A stretch of DNA of 26,666 nucleotides from Ruminococcaceae bacterium UBA794 (GTDB lineage Bacteria > Bacillota > Clostridia > Oscillospirales > Ruminococcaceae). Below the pieces are notes generated by a model. The model did not search any database. It saw nothing but the letters and a program-made list of their open reading frames with translations, and had not been told where the DNA came from. The DNA lies in assembly GCA_002304735.1 (NCBI GenBank), contig DBIU01000092.1:1-26666 (forward strand). The letters run 5' to 3'. Positions 1 through 6,679 of this stretch are shown one piece after another; within the stretch, counting starts at the first letter, position 1; each line of letters opens with the position of its first letter. A program made the translations under genes and the position numbers.

Positions 1-55
1 GGGAAAACAAGAGTTTTCCCCTAACGATTTTGGCGGCTCGACGCCGCCAAAATCG
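1..55. repeat. Two adjacent perfect hairpins
   Basis: Bases 1-8 and 13-20 form an 8-bp perfect stem with an AAGA loop; the window edge may cut it short. Bases 25-37 and 43-55 form a 13-bp perfect stem with a 5-nt loop. Neither is followed by a T-run on either strand, so they are not classical terminators. They may be the end of an upstream gene's 3' region or an intergenic repeat; no function is assigned. Confidence 0.6.
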
Positions 56-79
56 CGCAAGTGTGGCGAGAAGAAACCA

Positions 80-184
80 GCCTTTGACTGCGGCGGAGCA
101 GTCAAACGGAACGCGTTCGGCAAAAAAGCCCGCCCTTTTCGCGTACCCGCCTTTGACTGCCGCAAAGCGGTCAAACGGAACGCG
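80..184. repeat. Two copies of a 36-nt hairpin repeat
   Basis: Units 80-115 and 149-184 match at 32 of 36 positions. Each holds a 9-bp stem (83-91/98-106 and 152-160/167-175) with a 6-nt loop, followed by the same tail CAAACGGAACGCG. Three differences are in the loop and one turns a T-A pair into a T-G wobble, so the fold is kept. This looks like a small intergenic repeat family. The 33-nt space between the units holds no gene. Confidence 0.6.
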
Positions 185-204
185 CAAAAAAAGCTGAATT
201 TTGT

Positions 205-240
205 AAAAAACTCCCCGAACTTTTTCGGTTCGGGGAGTTT
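205..240 (-). terminator. Intrinsic terminator of the D,D-carboxypeptidase gene
   Basis: Bases 208-220 and 228-240 form a 13-bp perfect GC-rich stem with a 7-nt loop. Read on the minus strand the stem is followed by a T-run (plus-strand A's at 205-210). It lies 12 nt beyond the stop codon of the carboxypeptidase gene. Confidence 0.9.
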
Positions 241-252
241 CGCGTAAATTTG

Positions 253-1398
253 CTACATTGAAATTATCGAAATCAACAGTCTTATTAAACACAGCCAGAA
301 ATTCATTCGCGGGATATCGTTCTTTGCGACGATTTCCGAGCGGAACACCTCCGCGCCGTCAACCGTCACGAGATATTCGCCCACAAACTGCCCCTTTTCA
401 ATCGGCGCTTCAAGCTCCTCGGCAAAGGTGTATTCGTACTTCACGTCCTTTGCTCTGCCTTTTTCGATAACGCACTCCTCGCCCTGACGCTTGATTATCG
501 GGTCAATTCGGGACAGCGTTCCTCGCGTTACCTTCACGGGCTTCAGCTTGTTGAAGTCGATTTCGGGCGAGAACAGCTCGAACCGCTCAAATCCGTAGTT
601 AAGCAGCCGTTCGCACTCGTCGAAGCGCTCATCGTCCTCCTCACAGCCGAGCGCTACCGCCACAAGCTTCATATTCTTTCGCTCCGCGCACGCCGTCAGA
701 CAGCACCCCGCCGCGTCCGTTGTTCCCGTTTTGCCGCCGATAATTCCGTTGTAATAGCGAATAAGCTTGTTTGTGTTCACAAGCTGCGTTTCACCGCCGC
801 GAAGATAGTCGACCCACGTCAGAAACCAGCCCCTGAACACCTCGTGCTTCATCAGCTCGGCAGTCACAATCGCGATATCCCGCGCGCTTGAATAATGTCC
901 GTCGGCGTCAAGTCCCGTGCAGTTGCAAAAGCGCGTCGAGGTCATTTTAAGCTCCTTTGCGCGCTTGTTCATCAACTTTACAAACTCCGCTTCGCTCCCC
1001 GAAACGTGTTCCGCAAGCGCTACGCACGCGTCGTTTGCCGAGTTGACTATCACCGCCTCGAGAAGCTCCGCCGCAGTCATTTCCTCGCCGATATTAAGCC
1101 AGATTGTCGAGCCTTCCGTGCCGGAAGCCGCAGCCGTCGCTCTAACTTTTTCTTCAAGGGTTAGCTTTCCGCTGTCAATCGCCTCCGCCCACAGCAAGAG
1201 CGACATTGTTTTCGTTACCGAGGCGATAGGAAGCTTCGCGTCCGCGTTTTTCGACCACAAAATCTGTCCCGTGTTCGCTTCATAAAGTATCTCCGCTTTC
1301 GCCGATAATCCGCCGGGAAGCTCGCCCTCGCAATATCCCACCGCGCCTGTTGAAAATAACGTCAGTATGCACAAAAGCAAGCATATAAATCTTTTCAT
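253..1398 (-). CDS. D-alanyl-D-alanine carboxypeptidase (DacF/PBP5-type)
   Basis: A low-molecular-weight penicillin-binding protein of 381 residues that would trim the terminal D-Ala from peptidoglycan stem peptides outside the membrane. All three active-site motifs are present: S60-V-T-K63, S120-A-N122 and K223-T-G225. An N-terminal hydrophobic segment (about residues 3-21, after MKR) is a signal peptide. A PBP5-like C-terminal beta domain follows, and a hydrophobic tail (about 367-380) probably serves as membrane anchor. The start is placed at the ATG ending at 1398 because AAGGAGC sits just upstream; a longer reading frame would add 16 charged residues before the signal peptide. It stands alone between two terminators. 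Whether it is the sporulation DacF or a vegetative DacA/DacB homologue cannot be decided here. Confidence 0.93.
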   Translation of the reverse strand: MKRFICLLLCILTLFSTGAVGYCEGELPGGLSAKAEILYEANTGQILWSKNADAKLPIASVTKTMSLLLWAEAIDSGKLTLEEKVRATAAASGTEGSTIWLNIGEEMTAAELLEAVIVNSANDACVALAEHVSGSEAEFVKLMNKRAKELKMTSTRFCNCTGLDADGHYSSARDIAIVTAELMKHEVFRGWFLTWVDYLRGGETQLVNTNKLIRYYNGIIGGKTGTTDAAGCCLTACAERKNMKLVAVALGCEEDDERFDECERLLNYGFERFELFSPEIDFNKLKPVKVTRGTLSRIDPIIKRQGEECVIEKGRAKDVKYEYTFAEELEAPIEKGQFVGEYLVTVDGAEVFRSEIVAKNDIPRMNFWLCLIRLLISIISM

Positions 1399-1429
1399 AA
1401 AACGCTCCTTTTCGGGTTTCGTCCTTTTC

Positions 1430-1465
1430 TTAAGGCAACGCCGCACAATTGCGGTGTTACCTTAA
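1430..1465. repeat. Near-perfect palindrome in the carboxypeptidase leader, TIR-like
   Basis: Bases 1430-1445 pair with 1450-1465 over 16 positions with one mismatch and one G-T wobble, around a 4-nt centre. The left arm read from 1432 (AAGGCAACGCCGCACAATT) matches the terminal repeat of the MITE-like element at 9221 at 15 of 19 positions. It may be a collapsed copy in which two terminal repeats are joined. It lies between the carboxypeptidase start codon and its candidate promoter, so it would be in the 5' UTR. Confidence 0.55.
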
Positions 1466-1494
1466 TTTATATGGCTTGTTTTGCAATTTATGAA
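1466..1494 (-). promoter_or_regulatory. Candidate promoter for the carboxypeptidase gene
   Basis: On the minus strand TATAAA (1471-1466) lies 17 nt from TTCATA (1494-1489). The -35 matches only 4 of 6 consensus bases, so the call rests mainly on spacing and on position between the upstream terminator and the gene. Confidence 0.3.
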
Positions 1495-1527
1495 AAAGAA
1501 ATCCCGAAAAACTTTCGCTTTTCGGGA
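1493..1527 (-). terminator. Intrinsic terminator of the PNPOx-SUFU-HD operon
   Basis: Bases 1502-1510 and 1519-1527 form a 9-bp stem (TCCCGAAAA / TTTTCGGGA). On the minus strand it is followed by a T-rich tract. It lies 24 nt beyond the HD gene stop codon and separates this operon from the carboxypeptidase gene. Confidence 0.85.
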
Positions 1528-1551
1528 ATATTGTTTGCGGGAAAATGGTTT

Positions 1552-2139
1552 TCAATCCTCCGAGCCTTCGAGAAAATAGCTCGCTTCCATATCAGCTACC
1601 GAAAGCGCAAACGCAAGCGGGAATTTCTCAAGCGCCCTTCCTATCGTATTCTTATCCTCAATTCCCGAAAATCCCATATGCCAGCGTATCGCCATCGCTT
1701 CTTCACGCGTCAGCCGCATAAATCCGCTTATCATATAAACGCTCTTTTCGCCGTGACCGTAGGGCAGAGTATCGTGTATCTCGTAATACGGCACTTTTTC
1801 CCACTGTCCCGTTTTGTCATTTTTTGCGTTGCGGTATGAAACGCGGTACATATTCACCTTGCACAAATCGTGCAGAAGCGCCACAATCGCCGCGGTTTCC
1901 GCGCTCGCTTCAAGCTTATATTCTTCTTTCACGCGCGCGCGTTCAAGATACGCCGCAAGGCACTTGTACACGTTCAGCGAATGTCGCAGAAGTCCGCCCT
2001 CGAACGCGTTGTGATATCGCGTAGACGCGGGCGCCGTGAAAAAATCGCTCTTGTTCTCCAAAAAATCAAGCAGCTTATCCGCGCCCTCGCGCTTTATGTT
2101 TTCGTTGAATATCGTGATAAATTCTTCACGCTCGGTCAT
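1552..2139 (-). CDS. HD-domain phosphohydrolase
   Basis: A stand-alone HD-superfamily protein of 195 residues with the full metal-ligand pattern: H53, H90-D91, H129, H154 and D183. This H-HD-H-H-D set is the one seen in HD phosphohydrolases, including the HD domain of the YhaM-type 3'-5' exoribonucleases, but no nucleic-acid-binding domain is fused to it here. The substrate is unknown; nucleotides or RNA are possible. AGGGAG lies 6 nt before the ATG. The gene starts 1 nt after the SUFU gene stop, so it is translationally linked to it and is the last gene of the operon. Confidence 0.8.
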   Translation of the reverse strand: MTEREEFITIFNENIKREGADKLLDFLENKSDFFTAPASTRYHNAFEGGLLRHSLNVYKCLAAYLERARVKEEYKLEASAETAAIVALLHDLCKVNMYRVSYRNAKNDKTGQWEKVPYYEIHDTLPYGHGEKSVYMISGFMRLTREEAMAIRWHMGFSGIEDKNTIGRALEKFPLAFALSVADMEASYFLEGSED

Positions 2140-2140
2140 C

Positions 2141-4147
2141 TTATTCTCCCTTCAACACAGCATAGCCGCCGTCCTCGCGCGGCAAAATCAGCGCGGAGCC
2201 ATCTTCAAATATATCCAAAACGGCGGGCTTTGCCCCGAAACATTCCTCGAGCCGTTCGCTTCGCAATGCGATTTCTTCCGAATTTAGAACAGTTTCCTCG
2301 CTTTTCGCAAATCTCGTCTGATAATCTTTGGGCATTTTCGCTATCGCAATTGCCCGACAAAAACGGTCCGTTCCGCAGCGCAGCGCCCATTCAAGCTCCT
2401 CGGCGTTCGCTTCCTCCGCGCCGTCGTCGATTATCGTCACAAGCGGAAACCAACTCTTTCCGCTGCAATCCGAAACCGCTTTCTCATACTCCTTTTTGAT
2501 ATCGCTCGGGTCTTTCGGGAAAACGCACTCGCAGCCCAGAATTTCCTCAGCCATCATCACCGCCTGCTTAAGCTCGTTATACTCAAACTCGCAAAAACCG
2601 GGATAAAATTCCCCGAACGCGCGGGTAATGTATTTCGATATTCTTTTGTAATATTCCTCGTCAAACGGCATAAACAAATACGCTTCGTCCTGAAATTCCT
2701 CGGAATTGTACTTTTCGGCACCGAAATATTCCTCGGCGCACTTGTCAACGTCCTCGGGATAATTGTAATCTCCGATATTGCCGAGATTGTAATATCCCCG
2801 CGTAAATATGCTTCCTGTGTAATTCAGCATATAAAGCGAAAGCTCCCCGCCGAGGCAATTGCTGATAAATCGCCGCAAGTCGGTTTCCGTGCCGTCTTTA
2901 ACACATTTCACAACATCGGGATAGCGTTCTTCAAACTCCGACGAATACAAATCGCGTTCTATGCACCAGCGCAGGTACGCCGCTATGTGATTGCAGCCGT
3001 TTATTGCGTCGAGCGGCAGCTTTTTCTCCAAGATTTTCTTCGAGTGAGTAAGCGACGAGTCTATAAGCCCCCGCTTGTAATACCCCTCGCACGCGTTTTC
3101 GCGGTTAGGACGCACAATATGCGATATACCGCTCATATTTTCAAGAAGCGCGTGAGTGTCGTTATCCCGCTTATACATCATTTCCTCGCGGTATATCGGA
3201 ATTACTTCAAAGAAATTCACCGTTTCTCCGTTCGGAAGCGCACAGCGGTCCGCGCCCTTTTCAACGTCCTCGGGATATATCAAAAGCGAACCGCAAAGCT
3301 CGGTGTTTTCCGCGAACGTGGTTCCGTTATCGACCGTGTGACCCCAGCCGAGCCACGTTTCGCAATTTATCGGAAGCCGCGACAGCCCTTTCAGCAGCGA
3401 TATCGGCCAAAACCACTCCTCCGCGTTTTCGCCGACCTTCCAATCCGCCGGCAGGCATATCAGAAGCTCCGCTCTGCCGAGTTCCTCCGCGTCAAGCTCC
3501 TTTGGTATGTTCATTATATGCGCGCCCATTCCCACGGTTATCAAAGTGTAATAATTTCGCTTTTCCGTCGGCGGTACTATGTAAATATCACAGTGAATAT
3601 CGGGCGAAACAAGCTCGTGAAATACCGTCGGAAAATCCCCGAAATACTCCTTTATATGCTCCTCAATCGCGTCGATTTCCTCGTCCGCGTACATTTCGGG
3701 AGCTATTTCTTCCTCAACGTCGTCGCCGTAAAGCTCGTCGAGCATACACTCGATTTTCTCCATATACATATCCGCCGCTTCGAGAAAATCCTCGGACGGA
3801 TTCATATTCATCGCCCGCGCAAACGACACCTGCGCACGCTCCAAAATCCGCTTTTTCAGCTCGTCGTTATCGTCACATTCCTCGTCCTCGGAAACTTTGT
3901 AAAGCGCCAGTCCCATTCGGAAATTCCACTTGCAGTCGTCGTCAAGGCGCTCGCGCTGTCCCTCGAGAAGCGCAACAGCTTTCTTGTATTCCTCAAGATT
4001 AAAGTACGCGGAACAGAGCATATTCAGTATATCGTCGTCTATAAGACTGTCGGGAAGCGCCGTCACGGTTTCCTCGACAAGCTCGTATTCCTCGTTTTCC
4101 AGAAGCTCGCGCAGCTTCTCTTTAATCGTTTCCTTGTTCAATTTCAT
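2141..4147 (-). CDS. TPR/suppressor-of-fused (SUFU) domain protein
   Basis: A 668-residue cytoplasmic, acidic protein. Residues about 1-135 are helical and TPR-like (pairs of helices around 43-66 and 75-115). Residues about 160-350 resemble the SUFU domain, with the signatures DIYIVPPTEKRNYYTLITVG at 187-206 and NGTTFAENTEL near 274. The remaining 320 residues contain a region I cannot name (about 355-560) and a segment after about 575 with some resemblance to a UbiD-type strand (PLVTIIDD). Bacterial SUFU proteins are known to occur among immunity proteins of polymorphic toxin systems, but no toxin gene is visible nearby. The start at 4147 is chosen for GGAGAACC just upstream, and the gene overlaps the preceding gene by 26 nt. 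The molecular function is unknown. Confidence 0.75.
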   Translation of the reverse strand: MKLNKETIKEKLRELLENEEYELVEETVTALPDSLIDDDILNMLCSAYFNLEEYKKAVALLEGQRERLDDDCKWNFRMGLALYKVSEDEECDDNDELKKRILERAQVSFARAMNMNPSEDFLEAADMYMEKIECMLDELYGDDVEEEIAPEMYADEEIDAIEEHIKEYFGDFPTVFHELVSPDIHCDIYIVPPTEKRNYYTLITVGMGAHIMNIPKELDAEELGRAELLICLPADWKVGENAEEWFWPISLLKGLSRLPINCETWLGWGHTVDNGTTFAENTELCGSLLIYPEDVEKGADRCALPNGETVNFFEVIPIYREEMMYKRDNDTHALLENMSGISHIVRPNRENACEGYYKRGLIDSSLTHSKKILEKKLPLDAINGCNHIAAYLRWCIERDLYSSEFEERYPDVVKCVKDGTETDLRRFISNCLGGELSLYMLNYTGSIFTRGYYNLGNIGDYNYPEDVDKCAEEYFGAEKYNSEEFQDEAYLFMPFDEEYYKRISKYITRAFGEFYPGFCEFEYNELKQAVMMAEEILGCECVFPKDPSDIKKEYEKAVSDCSGKSWFPLVTIIDDGAEEANAEELEWALRCGTDRFCRAIAIAKMPKDYQTRFAKSEETVLNSEEIALRSERLEECFGAKPAVLDIFEDGSALILPREDGGYAVLKGE

Positions 4148-4634
4148 TCGGTTCTCCGATTGCTTTGGTTTGTTTTTTGCAGTAAATCTCGTCCGCCGTA
4201 AGCTTAAGCACGGCAAAGCTGTTCAGAACCTGCTCCGAGATATTGCACTCGCCGCCGTTTTCGTTGTATTTCTTCAAAATATGGCTGAACCCCGTTATCT
4301 TGTCAATTCCCGTGATAAATTCGATTGTTCCCGTTACGCTTACATACTCATAATCCGCTTCAAACAGGCTCGGATTTTCCTCGTCCGGCACAACTTCATT
4401 CAGCTTGTCAATCTCAAACGACGCCTTGTTGTTCTTCTTTATAATGTCAATAAGCTCGCTTTTCTCCCCGCAGCGAAAGTAAAACTCCGGATTTCCCCCC
4501 GAAAGGCAATATCCGAAAAGCAGCGGTTCAATATATGGTCTGTCGCCGTCTATCAGCGCAAGTCTGCACATCTTCGCCTCGCGCAGCACGGCGTCTATCT
4601 CGTCTATATCCGTTATCTCTCTGCGTATCATCAT
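4122..4634 (-). CDS. Pyridoxamine 5'-phosphate oxidase-like flavin-binding protein
   Basis: A 170-residue protein of the FMN-binding split-barrel superfamily (PNPOx/NimA-like). The family pattern is visible as an N-terminal helix with an acidic ITDIDEIDAVL segment, then CRLALIDGDRPYIEPLLFGY, then a strand with the reactive-looking FRCGEKSELID, and a later strand YEYVSVTGTIEF. Members bind FMN or a related cofactor and often act as small reductases or oxidases; the substrate here is not predictable. GGGGGA precedes the start; ATG at 4634 and at 4631 are both possible. It is the first gene of the three-gene operon and begins only 28 nt after the rpsT terminator, so its promoter must overlap that terminator region or expression depends on read-through. 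Confidence 0.75.
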   Translation of the reverse strand: MMIRREITDIDEIDAVLREAKMCRLALIDGDRPYIEPLLFGYCLSGGNPEFYFRCGEKSELIDIIKKNNKASFEIDKLNEVVPDEENPSLFEADYEYVSVTGTIEFITGIDKITGFSHILKKYNENGGECNISEQVLNSFAVLKLTADEIYCKKQTKAIGEPNEIEQGND

Positions 4635-4662
4635 TTCTATCCCCCACTCCGTTTGTCCGTTG

Positions 4663-4697
4663 AAAAAAGCGCCCGCACCTCAAATAAGCTGCGGGCG
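4663..4697 (-). terminator. Intrinsic terminator of rpsT
   Basis: Bases 4670-4677 and 4690-4697 form an 8-bp perfect stem (CGCCCGCA / TGCGGGCG) with a 12-nt loop. On the minus strand it is followed by T's (plus-strand A's at 4663-4668). It lies 22 nt beyond the rpsT stop. Confidence 0.85.
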
Positions 4698-4719
4698 GTT
4701 TATGACATGAAACAGACTC

Positions 4720-4959
4720 TTATGCGTTCGCTTTCTTAGCAAGCTGAGATTTGATGCGAGCAGCCTTGTTCTTGTGAATAAGACCCTTGCCGGCAGCCTT
4801 GTCTACGCTTACTACCGCAGCTTTAACAACCGCTGCGTCCGCCCCGTCCTCGCGAGCCTTCTTTATGGAAGTTCTCAGAGCGGACTTTGCGCTCTTGTTC
4901 GCTTCATATCTCGCCTCAGATGTCTTTACTCTTTTCTTTGCGGATTTAATATTCGGCAT
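4720..4959 (-). CDS. rpsT: 30S ribosomal protein S20
   Basis: A 79-residue, lysine- and alanine-rich three-helix protein that binds the 5' domain and helix 44 of 16S rRNA. MPNIKSAKKRVKTSE is the diagnostic N-terminus. The true start is the ATG ending at 4959, preceded by GGAGGTG at a 7-nt spacing; a longer frame would add 27 unrelated residues. It is a single-gene unit with its own promoter and terminator, divergent from gpr. The rpsT/gpr neighbourhood is also known from Bacillus. Confidence 0.97.
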   Translation of the reverse strand: MPNIKSAKKRVKTSEARYEANKSAKSALRTSIKKAREDGADAAVVKAAVVSVDKAAGKGLIHKNKAARIKSQLAKKANA

Positions 4960-5102
4960 TTTTTTCACCTCCGTATGCTTTTTTGATTTATTGACTGAAT
5001 TTTGCAAGAATTTTCGGGAAAAATTATTTATATTCACCAAAAATCCCCCGCCAAATCTCTATTTTTAACTCTATCGGCAGGTTTTTTCTCACAGTACTAG
5101 AT

Positions 5103-5131
5103 ATTATAACACATTTTTAGAAAAATTTCAA
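5103..5131 (-). promoter_or_regulatory. Sigma-A promoter of rpsT with extended -10
   Basis: On the minus strand TTGAAA (5131-5126), a 17-nt spacer, and TATAAT (5108-5103) preceded by TGT. It gives a leader of about 135 nt before rpsT. Within this leader CCTGCC (5081-5076) can pair with GGCGGG (5052-5047) around a 23-nt loop and is followed by a short T-run (GATTTTT), which could be a weak attenuator. No sigma-F or sigma-G type promoter for gpr could be recognised with confidence in the same space. Confidence 0.85.
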
Positions 5132-5161
5132 GGGGGTAAACGAAATTTAAGGGGCTTTTTT

Positions 5162-5887
5162 ATGGACAGAACAGGTCTTGCTATGGAATCGGCGCAAATT
5201 CTTGCCGAAAAAGACGGCGTTTCGGCGATTTCGCGTACAATCGGCGGCATAAAAATCACCGACGTCAAAATCCGCTCAGCCGCCGCGCAATCAATCGGGA
5301 AAGCCGCGGGAAGATACGTCACCCTTGAGGGCGAGCCGTCCGACGAGGGTATGACCGCGCTTTTGCACAGGGCGCTCGCGCAGTTTCTTCCCGAGCGCGG
5401 ACGCGTTTTTGTCGCGGGACTCGGCAATCCCGACATTGCTCCCGACAGCCTTGGAGCGCTTTCCGTGCGCGGACTTACGAAGCTTCGCACGCGGCGCTTT
5501 GCGCTTTCGGCGATTGAAACGGACGTCGCCGCAAAAACGGGGCTTGATACCGCGAAGCTTGTCCGAGCTGCGGCGCGCGAGCTTCCCGCGGACTGCCTTA
5601 TCGTTGTTGACGCGCTTTCCTGCGGCAATCCGCGTTATATCGGCAAGACCGTTCAGATTACCGACGCGGGCATTGTTCCCGGTTCGGGAGCGGGCAAGCG
5701 CAATCGTGAGCTTTCCCGCAAAACCCTCGGTATCCCTGTCGCGGCAATCGGCGTCCCTCTCGTAACCCTGCTTTCCTCCGTAACAGACAATCCCGACGAC
5801 AGTCGCTTTTTTGTCACAGCGAACGATATCGACGTTATCGTAAGGCAATGGGCGGAGGTTATCTCGGCGGTTTTGGAGGAGCTTTAG
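5162..5887 (+). CDS. gpr: GPR spore germination endopeptidase, compact form
   Basis: The protease that degrades small acid-soluble spore proteins (SASPs) during germination. Family hallmarks are RYVTLEG (51-57), VAGLGNPDIAPDSLGALSV (84-102), VVDALSCG (148-155), QITDAGIVPGSGAGKRN (165-181) and LGIPVAAIGVPLV (189-201). The two aspartates proposed as catalytic in Bacillus GPR appear to match D95 and D150. It is only 241 residues, against about 370 in Bacillus. It starts at MDRTGLAME, about where the mature Bacillus enzyme begins (VRTDLA), so there is no propeptide. It also lacks the long insertion before the C-terminal helix and the PGVMG stretch, and has G where RTD has D. The start is fixed by AAGGGG 7 nt upstream; the frame stays open upstream to 5069 but holds no ATG, GTG or TTG. 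It probably works in the spore core. Confidence 0.88.
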   Translation: MDRTGLAMESAQILAEKDGVSAISRTIGGIKITDVKIRSAAAQSIGKAAGRYVTLEGEPSDEGMTALLHRALAQFLPERGRVFVAGLGNPDIAPDSLGALSVRGLTKLRTRRFALSAIETDVAAKTGLDTAKLVRAAARELPADCLIVVDALSCGNPRYIGKTVQITDAGIVPGSGAGKRNRELSRKTLGIPVAAIGVPLVTLLSSVTDNPDDSRFFVTANDIDVIVRQWAEVISAVLEEL

Positions 5888-6024
5888 AATGATATTATAT
5901 TATAATGGTATATTTGGGCTTATTTAGGCGGAAAATAGCCGTATTTGTGAAAAGTGCATAAAAAACGGCGGCAATGTTGATGAAAATTCTATATGCAAAA
6001 TTGCGGATATTTTTCATAATGCGC
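5888..6024. other. AT-rich gap between gpr and the S10 promoter
   Basis: Part of a 447-nt stretch (5888-6334) without a gene. This part is AT-rich and holds no clear terminator for gpr. A weak imperfect hairpin near 5918-5940 (GGCT...AGCC) is the best candidate. Short frames here have no ribosome binding site and are not called. Confidence 0.5.
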
Positions 6025-6053
6025 TTGAAAAATAAGGCTCAATGTGGTAAAAT
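6025..6053 (+). promoter_or_regulatory. Promoter of the S10-spc-alpha superoperon
   Basis: TTGAAA (6025-6030), a 17-nt spacer and TAAAAT (6048-6053) preceded by TGG, which is an extended -10. It is the only good promoter seen upstream of rpsJ. Transcription from about 6060 would give a leader of about 275 nt. Confidence 0.8.
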
Positions 6054-6059
6054 ATCTTT

Positions 6060-6334
6060 TGGCGACTGCTATGGGCAGTTTTGAAACAAGGCGATGAAGT
6101 CGGAGATTGCACGCTCGGCGTGGTAACTTCGACGGAGCAATGTCCGACAAGATTCGGGCGGCAGGAATTGAAGCGCTTCGCGGTTCGCGCGCGGCAGGTT
6201 AAAGTGTCCGAGATTTTTGGATAACTAACAGGTTTGTGCGGTTAATGATGAAACACACGGAGCAGTGGATTTTTCATAATAAGCCTTCGCCGAATATTCA
6301 CAAGCGTTTTACAAAAACGGGAAAGGTTAAGATT
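6060..6334 (+). promoter_or_regulatory. Structured 5' leader of the ribosomal superoperon
   Basis: A long untranslated leader with no supported ORF. Bases 6099-6110 pair with 6137-6148 (GTCGGA-G-ATTGC with GCAAT-G-TCCGAC): 11 pairs with one G-G mismatch enclosing a 26-nt loop. A second GC-rich segment, 6171-6192, can also fold. Clostridial S10 leaders that control ribosomal protein synthesis have been described as an RNA family; this may be a member, but I could not compare it with a model. No terminator-like T-run is visible, so control at the level of translation is as likely as attenuation. Confidence 0.5.
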
Positions 6335-6646
6335 ATGGCATCAAGCGAAAAGGTAAGAATCAGAATTAAGGGTTACGAGCACGGCATCGTCGACGCTGCC
6401 GCTGCTAAGATTGTCGACGCTGCAAAGCGCAGCGGCGCGAGAGTTGCGGGTCCTATTCCGCTTCCCACGGACAAGCAGGTTGTAACTATACTGAGAGCGG
6501 TTCACAAGTATAAGGATTCCCGCGAGCAGTTCGAGCTTAGAACTCACAAGCGCCTTATCGATGTAATCCGTCCCTCTCAGAAGACGATTGAGGCTCTCCA
6601 GTCTTTGGAGCTGCCCGCAGGCGTCGAGATTTCAATGGATATTTGA
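6335..6646 (+). CDS. rpsJ: 30S ribosomal protein S10
   Basis: A 103-residue protein of the 30S head; as NusE it also pairs with NusB in transcription antitermination. Diagnostic are VRIRIKGYEHGIVDAAAAKI, the GPIPLPT loop (about 42-48) and SREQFELRTHKRLIDV. The start is the ATG at 6335 (MASSEKVRI) preceded by AAAGG; an upstream in-frame start at 6236 would add 33 residues not found in S10. It is the first gene of the superoperon, after the long leader. Confidence 0.97.
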   Translation: MASSEKVRIRIKGYEHGIVDAAAAKIVDAAKRSGARVAGPIPLPTDKQVVTILRAVHKYKDSREQFELRTHKRLIDVIRPSQKTIEALQSLELPAGVEISMDI

Positions 6647-6679
6647 AGTTAAAGGCTTTCGCTTTTGACTTTGAGTTAT

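Noticed and set aside
1..55. The first two hairpins as terminators
   Set aside because: Stems are strong, but no T-run follows on either strand, so the call was limited to hairpin repeats.
80..184. CRISPR array
   Set aside because: Only two units, each a symmetric hairpin, with one 33-nt gap and no cas genes nearby.
2987..4201. Long plus-strand reading frame of 404 codons opposite the SUFU gene
   Set aside because: It is rich in Arg/Leu/Val as expected for the shadow of an acidic gene, has no family signature and no start context, and is fully overlapped by a well-supported gene.
5291..5848. Minus-strand frame opposite gpr
   Set aside because: No motif; gpr has clear catalytic and structural signatures on the other strand.
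5888..6334. Small peptide genes in the gap, for example a 12-codon frame at 5889 and a 36-codon frame at 5974
   Set aside because: No ribosome binding site and no conserved pattern; the second frame runs through the superoperon promoter.
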